DNA from: Effrenium voratum
Taxonomy: Eukaryota; Sar; Dinophyceae; Suessiales; Symbiodiniaceae
Direction: 5' to 3'
Length of the DNA: 64,000 nucleotides
Assembly (NCBI GenBank): GCA_963377175.1
Contig: CAUJNA010003731.1
Coordinates: forward strand, 226,056-290,055
The notes under the pieces were generated by a model. That model saw only the letters and a list, made by a program, of their open reading frames with translations. It had not been told where the DNA came from and ran no database searches. Each line of letters begins with the position of its first letter. Position 1 is the first letter of the stretch. Of this stretch, positions 48,701-56,084 are shown piece after piece. A program made the position numbers and the translations under genes.

Positions 48701-51700
48701 ATCCTAAGCGCCGATGGACCCCGTTTCAAGCGACCCTAGTGAGTGGACCCTGATTCAAACGGCTCTACCCGTGGTTGTCCAGGGCAAGAAGCTCGTGGAC
48801 ATCAACAAGGCTGGCTTGGACCTGGAGAAGAGCAGCTCGGCGGTTTTTTGGACGCCGACTGGGGCAGTTCCGAGGCAGGCAGTGCTCTCTTTTTCCTGCA
48901 TCTTAGGCGAAGAGGAGAAGAAGGCAGGCATGTTGCTTGCTCGGCGTTCCTTTTGCGTTGCCGCCCGAGCTTGCGGAATTTTGGCATGTCTTGCCCTGCT
49001 GCAACGACGCAGGAGCTGGAGGAGACCACGAAGGACTCAGAAAGCCAAAGGATCATTGAAACCTGCTGAGGGTGCTATTGTTGGACAGCCGCCTGGGCAG
49101 GTATCCTGCCCTCATTGTTCACATAGATTGCATGGGCAGGGACACTTGGGAGGGTAGGGGAGGGTTCAGTTCGGCTGAGCGCGTTTCCCGGCTTACCATC
49201 CTGATGTTGTGCCCCTTTCCTCCTTCGAGCCGTGCGTGGAACAACCGCCACTCAGAGCCAAGATGCCGCAGGAGTATGAGACTCTGGCGACGTGGCTCAA
49301 GAAGCAGCTTGGTGACCTGGCCAAGAAGCAGTGCTTCACAGTTTCACCTGGTGGCCGGCTTGCTGAGAATGTAGGCTTCGCATTTTGTTTGCCTTCTCAT
49401 TGGAACGAATTGGATGCAAAGCCGGTTGCAAAGGATGGAAACTGGAAACCCCTAGGCCTCACTTACGAGCCGGCCTGGTCTTGGGACTTTTCCCCATTTT
49501 CAGTTTTCCCTTCCTCAAGAATTGGTTGTATTTTCCCCTTCCGGTTTCAAAAGAACTATCGCCGCTGGAAATGTGATTTGGTGCCTCTCTCTCTCTCTCT
49601 CTCCCCGCCTCCCTCTCGCTCTCTCTCTATTCGCCCGCGCGCCCAGGCGAGCGTGTGCAGAAGGTGCAGATCTCCGACCGCCTGGTGGATTCCCCTGCCA
49701 CCTTGGTGCAGGGCGCCGCTTGCAGAGGGCAATGCCGATGTGGGGGCTCGGGGGTTGGAAAAGGGCGGGGGGATGCGGGTGGGGGGTTTGGTTATTTTGG
49801 CAGGTAGGTATAATTGTATACATTGAATTGAATCCAGTGAATGCTGTTATTTGTTGGCACTGCTTTTCGTTTGCGGTTGGATGAAAGACACGGCCATGAA
49901 CAGAGTGCATGGCACGCTGGTGGGGAGGGTTTGGGACTATCGAGGTGGTCACCTTCCCAGGAGCTGGGATTTCTTTGCAATGCCACCGCCATGACCGCAC
50001 TGAATAGCCTTTCTGCTCGTGTGTTCATTCGTTTGTAGGTTTATTAGCCCAGTTCATCCATTTGTCCATCCCTCCCTCCCTCCCTCCCTCCCTCCCTCCC
50101 TCCCTTCCTTCCTTCCTTCCTTCCTTCCTTCCTTCCTTCCTTCCTTCCTTCCTTCCTTCCTTCCTTCCTTCCTTCCTTCCTTCCTTCCTTCCTTCCTTCC
50201 TTCCTTCCTTCCTTCCTTCCTTCCTTCCTTCCTTTCCTCACTCCTTCGCTGTTTGTTTGTTTCGTCCATGCATCCATCGATCCGTCTGTCCGTCCGTCCA
50301 GTCCAGCCGTCCAGCCGCCCATCCATTCATCCACCATCCATCCATCCAGCCGTCCGTCCGTCCATTCATCCGTCCGTCTGTCCGTCCATCCATCCATCCA
50401 TCCATCCATCCATCCATCCATCCATCCATCCATGCATCCATGCATCCATGCATCCATGCATCCATGCATCCATGCATCCATGCATCCATCCATGCATCCA
50501 TGCATCCATGCATCCATGCATCTATGCATCCATGCATCCATGCATCCATCATCCATGCATCCATGCATCCATGCATCCATACATCCATACATCTGTTTGT
50601 CCATTGCTACTACTTCTTGGGTTTACCTGCGCGCAAACTTGCCCATGTCAACGTACATGTACACCGCGCAGCAAGCGGCAAGTGTGAACCAAAGGAGTGG
50701 GGCATGTCCCCCATGATGCAGCGCTACATGAAGTCCCAGACCACCTCTAGCGCCTCCGATAGCGCTTTCGCCATCGGCTCCCGAAACCAGGCAAGTGGAA
50801 GCGGGGTGCGGGGTGTGTGCTTCGGCGCTTACCGAGTGACTCCTGCTGCAATCAAGAGGTCCACAGCCACGAACTACCAACAAAGGTCACTTGCAAACAT
50901 TTACGCCAGTTGTATTGATGCCACTGGAGATTTTCAACTGCTGCTCTCAAGAAGGCATGGGCTGGCAAGCACGGGGCTTGCTTTGGTACGAGGCGTCAGG
51001 GGTCCCTGCATGCGAGCATGCAGGCCATCCTGGAGATCAACCCGTCGCACGGCGTTGTCAAGGCTAGAAGCTCGCCCCACCTTGGGCGAGCGGGAGTCGG
51101 GAGTCCCGTGAGCAACTCTCGCGCTGAGAACCTGCTGAGAGGATGGATGTTGTTGGCTGTGACGATTTGTTTTAGGCGCATGCGTTGTTCAACAGGCTCT
51201 CAGCAACTGTTGTGGCAATGCGCTTGGAAGTACACGTTCACGAAAGGTACACTTTTCTACTTCTGCGTGAGCCACGGGTCAATGCCGCGAACAGCTCCTT
51301 TTTGCCAGGCGTTGAGGAGCAACATGGAGACTCAACCGGACTCTGTGGAAACCGAAGACATGGCTGCTGGGATGCAATGGTGCGCGAAATCGAAACGAGA
51401 GCAGCTCAAGCAGACCGAGTCGGCGATTGCGCCTAGGTCATGATGCTTTACGAGACCGCTGCCTTGATCGGCGGCTACACCATTGAGGACCCAGGCCAAA
51501 TCGAACGAGAGCCGAGAGTGTCAGGAACCGGCAGTTGGCACATCAATCCACAGGTGGGCATGCCATTTGGGGAATGGGCATCTTTGTCAGGATCCCTAGT
51601 TTGGGATCCCTAGTTTGGGATCCCCCCGGCCCATATTCTCGCCATTGCTGGTGCTCAGGGGGAGGGAATCAACCTGACAGTCCCCAATCAGTCCCCTAAA

Positions 51701-52325
51701 AGGAAACCACACGTTGGAGGGAAAAGGAGGGAATCAACCTGACAGCCCCCTTAAAGGAAACCACAAGTTGCATGAAACCCCTCGTGTTCCATGTCTCGTT
51801 CCCAGTTCCGTGTAGAGGTGACTTCGCCAAGCGAGTCACGAAGCTCATGGAGCTCCAGGTGGCCTCTGCAGGAGCCGACACCGAGACAAACAAATCCGCG
51901 GGGTCCAAGGGGCTCTCGCAAGGAACGTGGAACCTCACGTTTCCGGAAATCCGTTTTCCTTTTTAAAGGGTCCCTCCAAGCAGAGGAGTTCCCTCCCACC
52001 AGTTAACATGGAACCTCATGTGAGCAGCTTTTTTTTCTCAGATGGTGGATTTTAACATCCCCTTTGCTTTGCTGTTTTTTGAGGCGAAGAACTAGTAAAG
52101 GTAACCTTTGACTTTCCCTAAAAAATCTACGGGATCCAAGCGAAGGGGTTACCCTCCCACCAAATCACATGGAACCTCGCGTTTCCAGGGGCGTTTGGGG
52201 TTCCTGGACGCCCATTTTCCTGTTTAAAGCGGCCCGTTAAACGTCAGGTTCCGTGTTAATGGGCGGGTGGGCGACGGAATTCCGGAGGACCCGCCGGCAC
52301 CCACGATGCGGAGGTCATCGAGTGA
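30739..52325 (+). CDS. HSP90: HSP90 chaperone, organelle (TRAP1-like) type, 29 exons
   Basis: ATP-dependent chaperone. Exons: 30739-30930, 31099-31221, 31845-31868, 32411-32474, 34272-34375, 34619-34722, 35004-35099, 35296-35533, 35788-35830, 35971-36104, 37485-37578, 39411-39463, 39869-39914, 40032-40081, 48032-48124, 48327-48413, 48501-48569, 48783-48831, 48907-48923, 49013-49033, 49272-49311, 49647-49717, 50695-50790, 51024-51062, 51176-51202, 51309-51362, 51437-51494, 51818-51871, 52288-52325. They join to 726 codons. The ATPase domain shows [18 protein letters not shown] and [13 protein letters not shown]; the middle domain shows KPIWLRNPD and [11 protein letters not shown]; the C-terminal domain shows [13 protein letters not shown] and [12 protein letters not shown]. 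The basic, acid-free N-terminus ([19 protein letters not shown]) suggests an organelle transit peptide. The short inter-domain linker and lack of MEEVD or KDEL argue against cytosolic or ER forms. Exon 26 could be three bases longer. Intron 14 holds a retrotransposon. Confidence 0.88.
32555..32656 (+). mobile_element. Family-1 element, left end missing
   Basis: Right end GGATTTTGACCCATGGCC and the interior GGTGCACCACCCATTTTAG / GGGATTGGGATGTTCACT are intact. The usual GGCTGTGGGTCAAAA left end is absent. It lies in HSP90 intron 4. Confidence 0.5.
33298..33945. repeat. About 61-bp minisatellite with three-unit higher-order pattern, HSP90 intron 4
   Basis: Eleven copies of a unit containing AAAAGTTGCGACTTTCGAGC then CGGAGCTGCCA. 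The base after CTGCCA cycles regularly: GAGTGCATTTCC, AATATTTCC, then a GTTTC-type variant, and again, giving a higher-order repeat of about 180 bp. Confidence 0.9.
34846..34958 (+). mobile_element. Family-1 introner-like element in HSP90 intron 6
   Basis: GGCTGTGGGTCAAAACC to GTTTTGACCAAAGG, interior GGTACACCACCCATTTC and GGGATTGGGATGTTCACT. It makes up over a third of the intron 34723-35003. Confidence 0.6.
36475..37290. repeat. AT-rich TTGGTATA repeat region with a long inverted repeat, HSP90 intron 10
   Basis: Many degenerate copies of TTGGTATAAACATTGGTATC. The centre is a large inverted repeat: 36771-36797 is the exact reverse complement of 37048-37074 (27 bp), and pairing extends imperfectly outward to about 36702 and 37145 (AACACATTGTATGC against GCATACAATGTGTT). 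Confidence 0.8.
38160..38228 (-). other. Possible tRNA-derived (SINE-like) remnant
   Basis: On the minus strand the sequence reads TCTCGTGGTTTGCGCC, then GGTCGCGGGCTCGATTCC. These resemble a pol III A box and B box (GGTTCGANTCC with one change) at roughly tRNA spacing. The anticodon arm is imperfect, and acceptor ends do not pair, so it is not a functional tRNA. Similar B-box-like sequence occurs on the minus strand near 11955-11970. Confidence 0.25.
38350..38690. repeat. About 75-bp tandem repeat, five degenerate copies, HSP90 intron 11
   Basis: Each copy carries CTCGAGTTTTTGCACCTCGA then CCACGCCGATCCCCGCAGAG. A distant relative appears at 57385-57530 (TTCTTGCACATCGACCACGC, CGATCCGCGCAGA). 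Confidence 0.8.
38691..39030. repeat. 14-bp satellite, about 24 copies, HSP90 intron 11
   Basis: Unit TTGGCTCTATGCAC with variants (CGGCTCTACGCAC, TTGGCTCCATGTAC). It follows directly on the 75-bp repeats. Open frames crossing it (Leu/Ala/Gly/Ser/Met repeats) are artefacts. Confidence 0.9.
40124..40166 (+). repeat. Split direct repeat A1 (5' end of retrotransposon)
   Basis: 43 bases, ATGGGGACAATGTTTCCAAT onward to AGAATCTCGGC, repeated exactly at 47640-47682. The first three bases are the likely start codon of ORF1. Confidence 0.85.
40124..40468 (+). CDS. Retrotransposon ORF1, small membrane-type protein
   Basis: 114 residues from the ATG at the first base of repeat A1 to TGA 40466-40468. 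It has one strong hydrophobic segment ([20 protein letters not shown], about residues 74-93) followed by aromatic residues ([13 protein letters not shown]). The stop overlaps the ATG of ORF2 (TGATG). Function is unknown; no homologue is recognised. Confidence 0.55.
   Translation: MGTMFPMQWVVESRLMSLRPVTTGVTAGSSVALALKLLGWAEQYPLPPFFDPASSSTGQVVEPWSFLLGLICGLLIYTILEWFFTLRWCIVTWFQHHFGATSVSGSRKELYKLL
40468..41088 (+). CDS. Retrotransposon ORF2, coiled-coil protein
   Basis: 206 residues. The N-terminus is a heptad-rich coiled coil ([20 protein letters not shown]), the centre is Ser/Gly-rich and probably disordered, and the C-terminal half is compact with basic and aromatic residues ([20 protein letters not shown]). 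It starts within the stop of ORF1, and its own stop overlaps the ORF3 start (ATGA at 41085-41088). It may be a structural or nucleic-acid-binding accessory protein; I do not recognise the fold. Confidence 0.65.
   Translation: MSDRITTLEDEVADLREEVQRLALSVSGLKRQLREVLRGPSGSQAASVRGGESDRSVDSFSLVSRADATGASTAALRHSGTADSSESGLQVRGGAPGSSGSLTWPEREAIAEEIGGWINRCLEGRHRGLSGREKNHLGSRIYVVVRDYPGSIYSPVKVFKSFTPCKNLCTRNGESGNAIYVGFPSEREARRAVAAAGLIWPGFVEQ
41085..42851 (+). CDS. Retrotransposon ORF3, gag-like protein
   Basis: 588 residues. An N-terminal folded region of about 170 residues is followed by an acidic tract ([14 protein letters not shown]), a predicted helical stretch ([20 protein letters not shown]), a Lys/Pro/Ser-rich linker, a helical region (about 365-500) and a basic tail ([20 protein letters not shown]). 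There is no zinc knuckle. Its position ahead of RT and its composition fit a gag-like coat protein. ATGA overlaps link it to ORF2 and ORF4, so the start at 41085 is preferred over the upstream in-frame ATG at 41064. Confidence 0.7.
   Translation: MSGEDDDTATGISYLLGEGLLNSDFEVLLFTSHLSSGDIKFQLIAISEFESRPLVAVPHSVWHRNVNRRLLVSGALKKVTQVEVLVADSDSPMTQIEGMKMKLWVGFLEPTLLADVEVFSDGAQCDYFFMQQGEKLYIPLAASLIAAANDHFAFFSAQEEEEEAYDPIDPDDQPLVGVDGRPLSAGGPGSADLETRMGHVESVLDGLQSSMQQLLQMQRSKAHQTPTKTKPAPMPTKLKAKPSSSSGAALKTMDFPHLDPGVVQAALQAGVSHESLGQMERVVLQNARARKTADVHANIVLDPLSEDGGSATEQEMEEAPVGGSGSQVQDPLASSLAKLTNIMELLTEEKQKKTTGSKLDSALDAVQATGSDVTSLGSGKKTAVARRALRSAFQEHPEEVHLLIERLMFEDLNSQTLPPGCQPRGLSARAWVEFRSRIGSYKSSAYSSWCIAGILDSLLANNVPQARARACLGLLQIDQASVDRGSWTLAAELSLEQGPPLTAMSQHVPPDVMQGDSPFSKLLDARWAEVSISHLRDQDEYLTKRRNIGRSTGKPAEESGSLSPDAKKKSRPGAKPKAATTAEKSSDA
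42848..45958 (+). CDS. Retrotransposon ORF4: reverse transcriptase, RNase H, 5' part of cytosine methyltransferase
   Basis: 1036 residues from the ATG that overlaps the ORF3 stop (ATGA, 42848-42851). The RT catalytic pair is IIVDDLIV (about residue 467). RNase H is visible as [13 protein letters not shown] (about 632), INILELRA (Glu), [10 protein letters not shown] (Asp) and [12 protein letters not shown] (about 798), the DIRS/Ty3-like form. From about residue 925 a C5-cytosine methyltransferase-like domain begins: motif [13 protein letters not shown] and the cysteine motif [10 protein letters not shown], the counterpart of PCQ-FS with the catalytic Cys kept. The frame then runs off the domain and stops; the rest of the domain is in the +1 frame (ORF5). 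Confidence 0.85.
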   Translation: MTARDEPLPADGDRCTKPPLPKLPGSDAATVNVPGFLNSLPRLLLKSKCGLQGFLLSIVQSHQVNDACTSMAGVVWPCPVPYPEVFRAGAAQRVESAHFKRLCCLQIIVLDWYFLGCPAAAPASLRLGARLNAKQWSVVRMIEHLAVDRNFPISVEAVDMGRAATKIEDFQKCMDVLGRATADLHNFEGMYAPLKPSKTCVFEHRELRCGSIAGRSDHDPVVTAKPLFADRLHFPGPPRFDPRKFFDDCTLERYDRPISTGLSPDDVDEIPPKVSVRATQQNKLDLYRKLALSGRLQPIRTGTFYDGYTSGLFAVGKDQLRDRMVLDGRPANILDVGQRKWCLGMASASSLCGLYLQAGCDLCVSGEDLRDFFYQFRVNDERISRNTLCSPLTLAEAKYVFGEHFSWPDDVVEVGLSTLAMGDCCAVEFAQCSHLAMCLQFGVAAVGELLSLRGSVPRGLLQVGIIVDDLIVLEQILKTQRNSKVATKADARMAAARNAYTSVGLESNPKKAFANEDKCRFWGLEIDGVAGLLRPSSLRLWPICLVTMRVVTLGLCTVSLIEALAGSWVSLLGLRRKLFCILDLIFEPLGIADQKAIIRLSPELLSELGSLVVLATLSCVNLRADFLEQVVATDASEGWMAGVSAFCPRDIVAEASRFSLRKGVWTKLLSPIRAWQRGHGLLQPDHELPDDEVGYQTHPLWILLARCIQYKTDWRCEVRRKTHINILELRAHLKQERRLASKYKSVRALHGIDSQVCLGAVIKGRSASSSLNAEMKRSVAPAIGSDIYGMYMYFPSSWNPADGPTRDADTPDVSAPLPEWWNDVIEQRFDSFDAWLEDHGAHSFLAGIDFSELYSCDAVDLRPNSVIRRKRGNRLRARARRVNAEEDADGVCLDHQEMTEVEMLLRTFKKSQFFYTGNCPDFSRPGGLDLFSGRCGVAKAMIELGCPWVLTFDYARSANEDLLQCELRSKIEKLISLGAFLTLGAAPICSSFSVAITPPVRSHQYPRGIPGLRHLMSEGQRGQQPFRLDATPCEPC
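45933..47339 (+). CDS. Retrotransposon ORF5: 3' part of methyltransferase and tyrosine recombinase
   Basis: 468 residues from ATG 45933; the frame is open back to 45894, overlapping ORF4 by 65 nt. The first part completes the methyltransferase domain (WWVENPDLS, counterpart of motif [22 protein letters not shown]). From about residue 150 it is a tyrosine recombinase: arginine I in YGAGRLGEV (about 294), a lysine region (RRFKSLHRQ), arginine II in [13 protein letters not shown] (about 397) and the nucleophile in TTLESYLQE (about 428). DIRS-type elements use this enzyme to integrate a circular DNA copy. Whether it is made as a separate protein or as an ORF4-ORF5 fusion by frameshifting cannot be told from sequence. 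Confidence 0.8.
   Translation: MRHLVSLVESVGMTWWVENPDLSWWWRQRSWRQFRNSHGPKLFRLCFCRFGTKWRKATRIATNGPLSGVTMWCQCTRPHLQLRGMCAAKRIPWTLVAQPYPRGLCRMLAASLCTSAGWVGKSKLNVARCSRCDTLRVGEAQNPGPRGRKQQHAFSLEEVQTLSAATLAIQARELGAFFSWCRLRSGNTNFESLFHLVPAFLPTCLRAYGDYSFQRGGSLFNFRHLLLAAQRWCSASRPCMQSAWELVERWEVQYPVTHRAPVPEVLVKAMCCLAWQRKWFSWVGITLIAFYGAGRLGEVISCLRQDLVLPCDLCDLSGAVFLRLRRFKSLHRQPAKVQHMKISDQVAVKLLTIIFNKLPMDDRLFPASHYQYRMRWNLLLADLGIPAERKLTPGGLRGGSAVFHYRAGKPVADLLWLMRLRSQTTLESYLQEVAALNILGSLSSDSRSSIMAFAATFPLLVFAVFPGS
47405..47640 (+). repeat. Split direct repeat B1
   Basis: 236 bases starting 65 bases after the recombinase stop (GGAACTTTTCCTTGCATGGT) and ending GGAGTTGTAAACA, joined directly to A2. Identical by eye to B2. 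Confidence 0.85.
47640..47682 (+). repeat. Split direct repeat A2
   Basis: Exact copy of A1. The B1-A2 junction (TTGTAAACATGGGGAC) shows the circle junction expected of the extrachromosomal intermediate. It is followed by a GC-rich spacer (47683-47712). Confidence 0.85.
47713..47948 (+). repeat. Split direct repeat B2 (3' end of retrotransposon)
   Basis: Second copy of B1. It ends GTTGTAAACA and is followed by AT-rich host intron sequence (TATACATATATGC). Confidence 0.85.
50068..50600. repeat. Composite tetranucleotide microsatellite, HSP90 intron 22
   Basis: About 8 C/T tetranucleotides (CCCT), about 30 TTCC units, then a CCGT/CCAT mixture, and finally CATC and CATGCATC runs. Successive point changes of one repeat type are the simplest history. 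Confidence 0.95.
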
Positions 52326-52985
52326 TTTGCCGTCTCCCCTTGGGAGCGAGGGCGTGAACGGCGCAAAGAACAAGGAACAACAACTTGAGCGCCCAAGTGT
52401 TGTTGTCAAGCCTAGTCGCTGTGTTTCCCAATGAGATACCACAAACCCAAGTAGGTGTCATCGGAAACAAAAGGCGCGCGGGAAATGAAGGATCGGTCAC
52501 CACACGCAACGTCTCTTCGGAACCTACAAGGTATGCGACCATCAATTTGAGAGGATGCACATGGCGCTGCAGAGCATTCTGGCATATTCTGGCAGATTTT
52601 CGTTGAGAAACAGAGGGAAGCATTGACAGATTCACATGGCTCAGACATACAAATCTATGTGAATGTGGCTCGAGGCTGCCTCCTCACCCCGGGCATGCGC
52701 AGCTTGTTGGGCCCCAGCCGGGTGCCCCAAAAAGAGATGCGAGTGGGACCTAAAGGGGTATCTGTCAAAATTAAGCCGCCAGGAATTGGACCACAGGTTT
52801 TAGTCATTTCAGTCCATGTTTCCAGAAACCGCGGGCCGCGCCATTTTGGGTACATATTAGAAGACCCACAGCCAAATGGACATTCTGCAGCGCAAAAATG
52901 GACTGCAGAACGCTCAATGCGCAAGTCCCAGGTAGCAGCGGCTGAGTACAATTGGTAGGCACTTAGGCACCATTCCCCCTCTCCC

Positions 52986-53275
52986 AGTGCTTCCGGTTAC
53001 CTGTATAGTTGGTAACCAGCTTGGTTACCTACTATATTGGTAACTGGTCGGTAGTTCCCAGAACCACAGAAAAGGCTATATAATAGAGGGCAGAACCGTG
53101 AAACAGAGTGCCGGAACCGTGAGATAGGGGGTGGAACCGTGAATTGGGAGGCCGGAACCGTGAAAACCGTGAGATTGGAATCTGGTTCCTACTTTTTTGG
53201 GAACCGAGCTTGGTTCCAGAAAAAATGGTAACCAGGGGCCAGTTACCTGCTATACAGGTAACCAGGAAGCGCTGG
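52986..53275. mobile_element. MITE-like element with internal GGAACCGTGA minisatellite
   Basis: Terminal inverted repeats of about 24 bp: CAGTGCTTCCGGTTACCTGT against CTATACAGGTAACC-AGGAAGCGCTG (one indel, one mismatch). Inside are four to five copies of an approximately 22-bp unit ending in GAACCGTGA, and further GGTAACC/GGTTACC palindromes. Confidence 0.6.
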
Positions 53276-53632
53276 GTCTGACACTTGGCTCAGGTGAGCG
53301 CAGGGTACAGGCAATGCCCGCCCGTGCCCCAGCAATCCACATATCCGACTGAACAGCACATTGGTAAACTGAAGTGGGGGAAGGGGTGGATATGATTTTT
53401 GACGGTTGAAAGGACGCCAAGACGTTCAGATGGCCCTGAATTTCAAAGGGCATTCAGGTATTTACGTGGTGTGTGGAGACCTGCGCTCGGGCGCAGCCTC
53501 TCCGGCTCCATGGGATCGCAAGGGGCCTCGCCGTTTGAGGCGTCTAGTTCGAAGTGAGCCATGGCTGCCTGTTGGCGGATCGGGAAAGGGTCGCTGGAGG
53601 CCACGGACACCATGGATCACAAGGACGGATTG

Positions 53633-53754
53633 CCTAGGTGTCCTTTTTGGCGGTTTTGGTCGAAAAATAGATGGGTTTCGATTCCTGGTTTGCGTGGTGG
53701 TTTTTGCTCACCTACCAGGGAAACCCATCTATTTCCCCGAAAAGGACACCTATG
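53633..53754. mobile_element. Family-2 inverted-repeat element
   Basis: Left arm CTAGGTGTCCTTTTTGGC, right arm CCCGAAAAGGACACCTATG; inner arms AAATAGATGGGTTTCG against GAAACCCATCTATTT. Best-preserved copy of the family; no target duplication found. Confidence 0.65.
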
Positions 53755-53924
53755 ATCCCATGGTGCGGCTTTGTGCCGCTTCAAATTTGGTAGGAGCCAT
53801 TAGAGGCAGACTTCCCCTATTCCGAGATCACCACCCGCCAGCAAACAGAAGACTCGAACATGAGCTTGGCACTCAGCGCATCATGTTTTGCTCGGACGGC
53901 AGCTTTGCCCATGCTTACAAACTG

Positions 53925-54023
53925 GGTGTGGGTCAAAATTAAACCACCAGGAGACCGCAGGTATTAGTCTACCTTTCCATTTGCCAGGGTTCCATGTTGG
54001 GCAGTTGTTTTTGACCCACAGCC
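53925..54023 (+). mobile_element. Family-1 introner-like element with AACTG duplication
   Basis: 99 bp, GGTGTGGGTCAAAATTAA to TTTTTGACCCACAGCC, flanked by perfect 5-bp copies of AACTG (53920-53924 and 54024-54028). Confidence 0.7.
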
Positions 54024-56084
54024 AACTGAAAAAAGGAAGGCTTCTACACATTACACCTGCTTTGGGGTTTGTCGTCCTTTGCCCCGAGCACGACGCGCTT
54101 TGCGATGCGTTTCGGTGAGGCATTGACGACACCTGGAGCCCCGGCAGCTTTCACTCTTATGTTGCCAGCCCGGTGCCTCGAGCCAAAAGCACTCTGTGTG
54201 AAGCTTGCGCATCATGAATTCGTTCGGTGCATGCGGGGCAGGAGGGTAACAATGACAAGATACTTGGAGCGGCGACCAAACATGTAGGGGGGCCCCTTTT
54301 TCCGCGAACTTCGGCGTTGCTTCGGCCACGTGCCGACTTAGAACCCTATTTGCGAGTCGCGGGGGTTCGGCTTCCCAGGTTTTTTTTTAGGGTTTCGGCG
54401 GGTTCCGCTGCGCGAGGCTGCACGGATGCAAGACGGGAAGCGACAGGAGCTGGATGTTTTCCTCAGCCTGGTGTCAAGCATCGACTGGCAGGGCGTCTTG
54501 GTTTCAAAGAGCAGTCTAGCCAAAATCCAAGCTTGAAAATCTGCACATCTTGGGGGGGCACCTACAATGTACATCTTAGAGGGATAGAAAAGTGAACGAA
54601 GCCAAAAGAGGTGTGCTACCTGCTGCCATGTCCTATGCCTTAGCCCCGCAGGGATGGCTTGGCTTGGTGGCAAATCGCTGGCCCGCGCTAGCATGGGACC
54701 CTCAGAGAATTCATGCCCGAATATTCCTCCAAGCTATGCCAAACAGCGTCTTTCCACAAATGTTCTCGCATTTGTGGTGTAAATTGGCCCAGGGGCCTGA
54801 AGCGGATGGAACTCTGTCAGGTGTCTCGATGGAGTCGCGCCTGGAGAAGTTGCGGCTTGCGGCTTACTGCACATGCGCCGCGAAGGAAGAATGGGAGAGC
54901 CGGCCGCGTGGCCACCCCCATCACCATGCATCGCAAGAAACGGTGGCAGGCCACCGGCATCCCCGATCTCGATGAAGGGATACGTACGGTTGGCAAACCG
55001 GATGCCGCTGATGCCGCTGTACTGTTTTGGCCAAAAAACAAGGCCTTCGGGCCTTCAACCCCTCTCGGCAGTTTGACCCCGGAGAGGGGCAGTTTCCGAG
55101 TTTCTAGGCTGGGGCAGAATCCGGGCAATCGCACACCACGTGATTGCTGCTTTGGCAGCAGTCGTTGACATCGCACTTTGGCATATCATTGGCTATTTTG
55201 TGCTTGATCAGCCACAGAGGAGCTTCTTGGAACTTTGGCGTTTCTGTGATCAATCCTTGGACGTTTGTTTCAGGCATGTTCAACGGAAAGCGATGCTTTG
55301 TTGCTGGGGCCCTTTTTGTTTCACCTGCTGAGTGGGCTAGCTTTGTGTCCAGAGCCACAGGCTGGACATGCCAGCGTTAGCCCGAAGACCAAAAGTTTCA
55401 TTGACCCCGCTACGTTTCTGTGGCCAGCCGAATTGGCACACTCGAGGGAAGCAACGAACACGCTGCTTGACCTTGAGCTCGGACAATTGCCCGACCGGGG
55501 GCAATTTGATTTTGTCGCATTGTAGTGATTAGGTTGCGATGCGCCCTTTCACACACCGGCGGAGAGCTGTGAGGCTCCCCCCAGTCTCCGCGGCAAAGCA
55601 AACGGCAGATTGCCAACCCGCTAAGGCCGCTTGAAGTTAAAGAGTGCGAGACCTCCAGTCAAAATTCCTGACCTCTCCACCGCTCTCCATGGATGCCACA
55701 TTGGAGTCGTTTGGCGGGGCTGGAAGGGGCAATCAATTGGACCACCAAGCAAGAGCCATGCGGAGTGCAGCTCGGGTTGCAGGCGCTTATGCTCAAGGAC
55801 ACGCTCATTGAGCATGCAGTGTCCGGTGATCCATCTCCTCACCCCTCGATAACAGAGCCGCAAAAGGTGAGACAGGGTAAGTCTCATACGTAGATGCATA
55901 ATATATATATATATATGTGTGTGTGTATGATATATAACTATATGTATATATACATAGATTTCTTTCGGGCTCGCTTGACACCATCGTATGGGAAAGTTGT
56001 CACCCAAAACCCCCACTCACTTGGGTTGGTGCTATCTATCCTATTTGGTGCGAAGTGCGCCTGCAAGACTTTGGGAAGCGTGCC

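Larger units (their letters stand above)
52326..56084. other. Intergenic between HSP90 and helicase, element-rich
   Basis: Contains family-1 elements (52757-52873 decayed; 53925-54023 clean), a family-2 element (53633-53754) and a GGTTACC inverted-repeat element (52986-53275). An open stretch at 55689-55810 (MDATLESFGGAGRG) looks mildly coding, but I could not connect it to a gene. Confidence 0.5.

Noticed and set aside
50019..51111. Open frames of up to 349 codons rich in Pro/Ser/Phe and Met/His/Ile
   Set aside because: Tetranucleotide microsatellite within HSP90 intron 22. Only the end (50695-50790) is coding, and it is an HSP90 exon.
51872..51966. Alternative HSP90 stop at 51966 by reading through exon 28
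   Set aside because: A GA donor after 51871 and an AG|G exon at 52288-52325 give a more natural C-terminus ([16 protein letters not shown]), although cDNA would be needed to decide.
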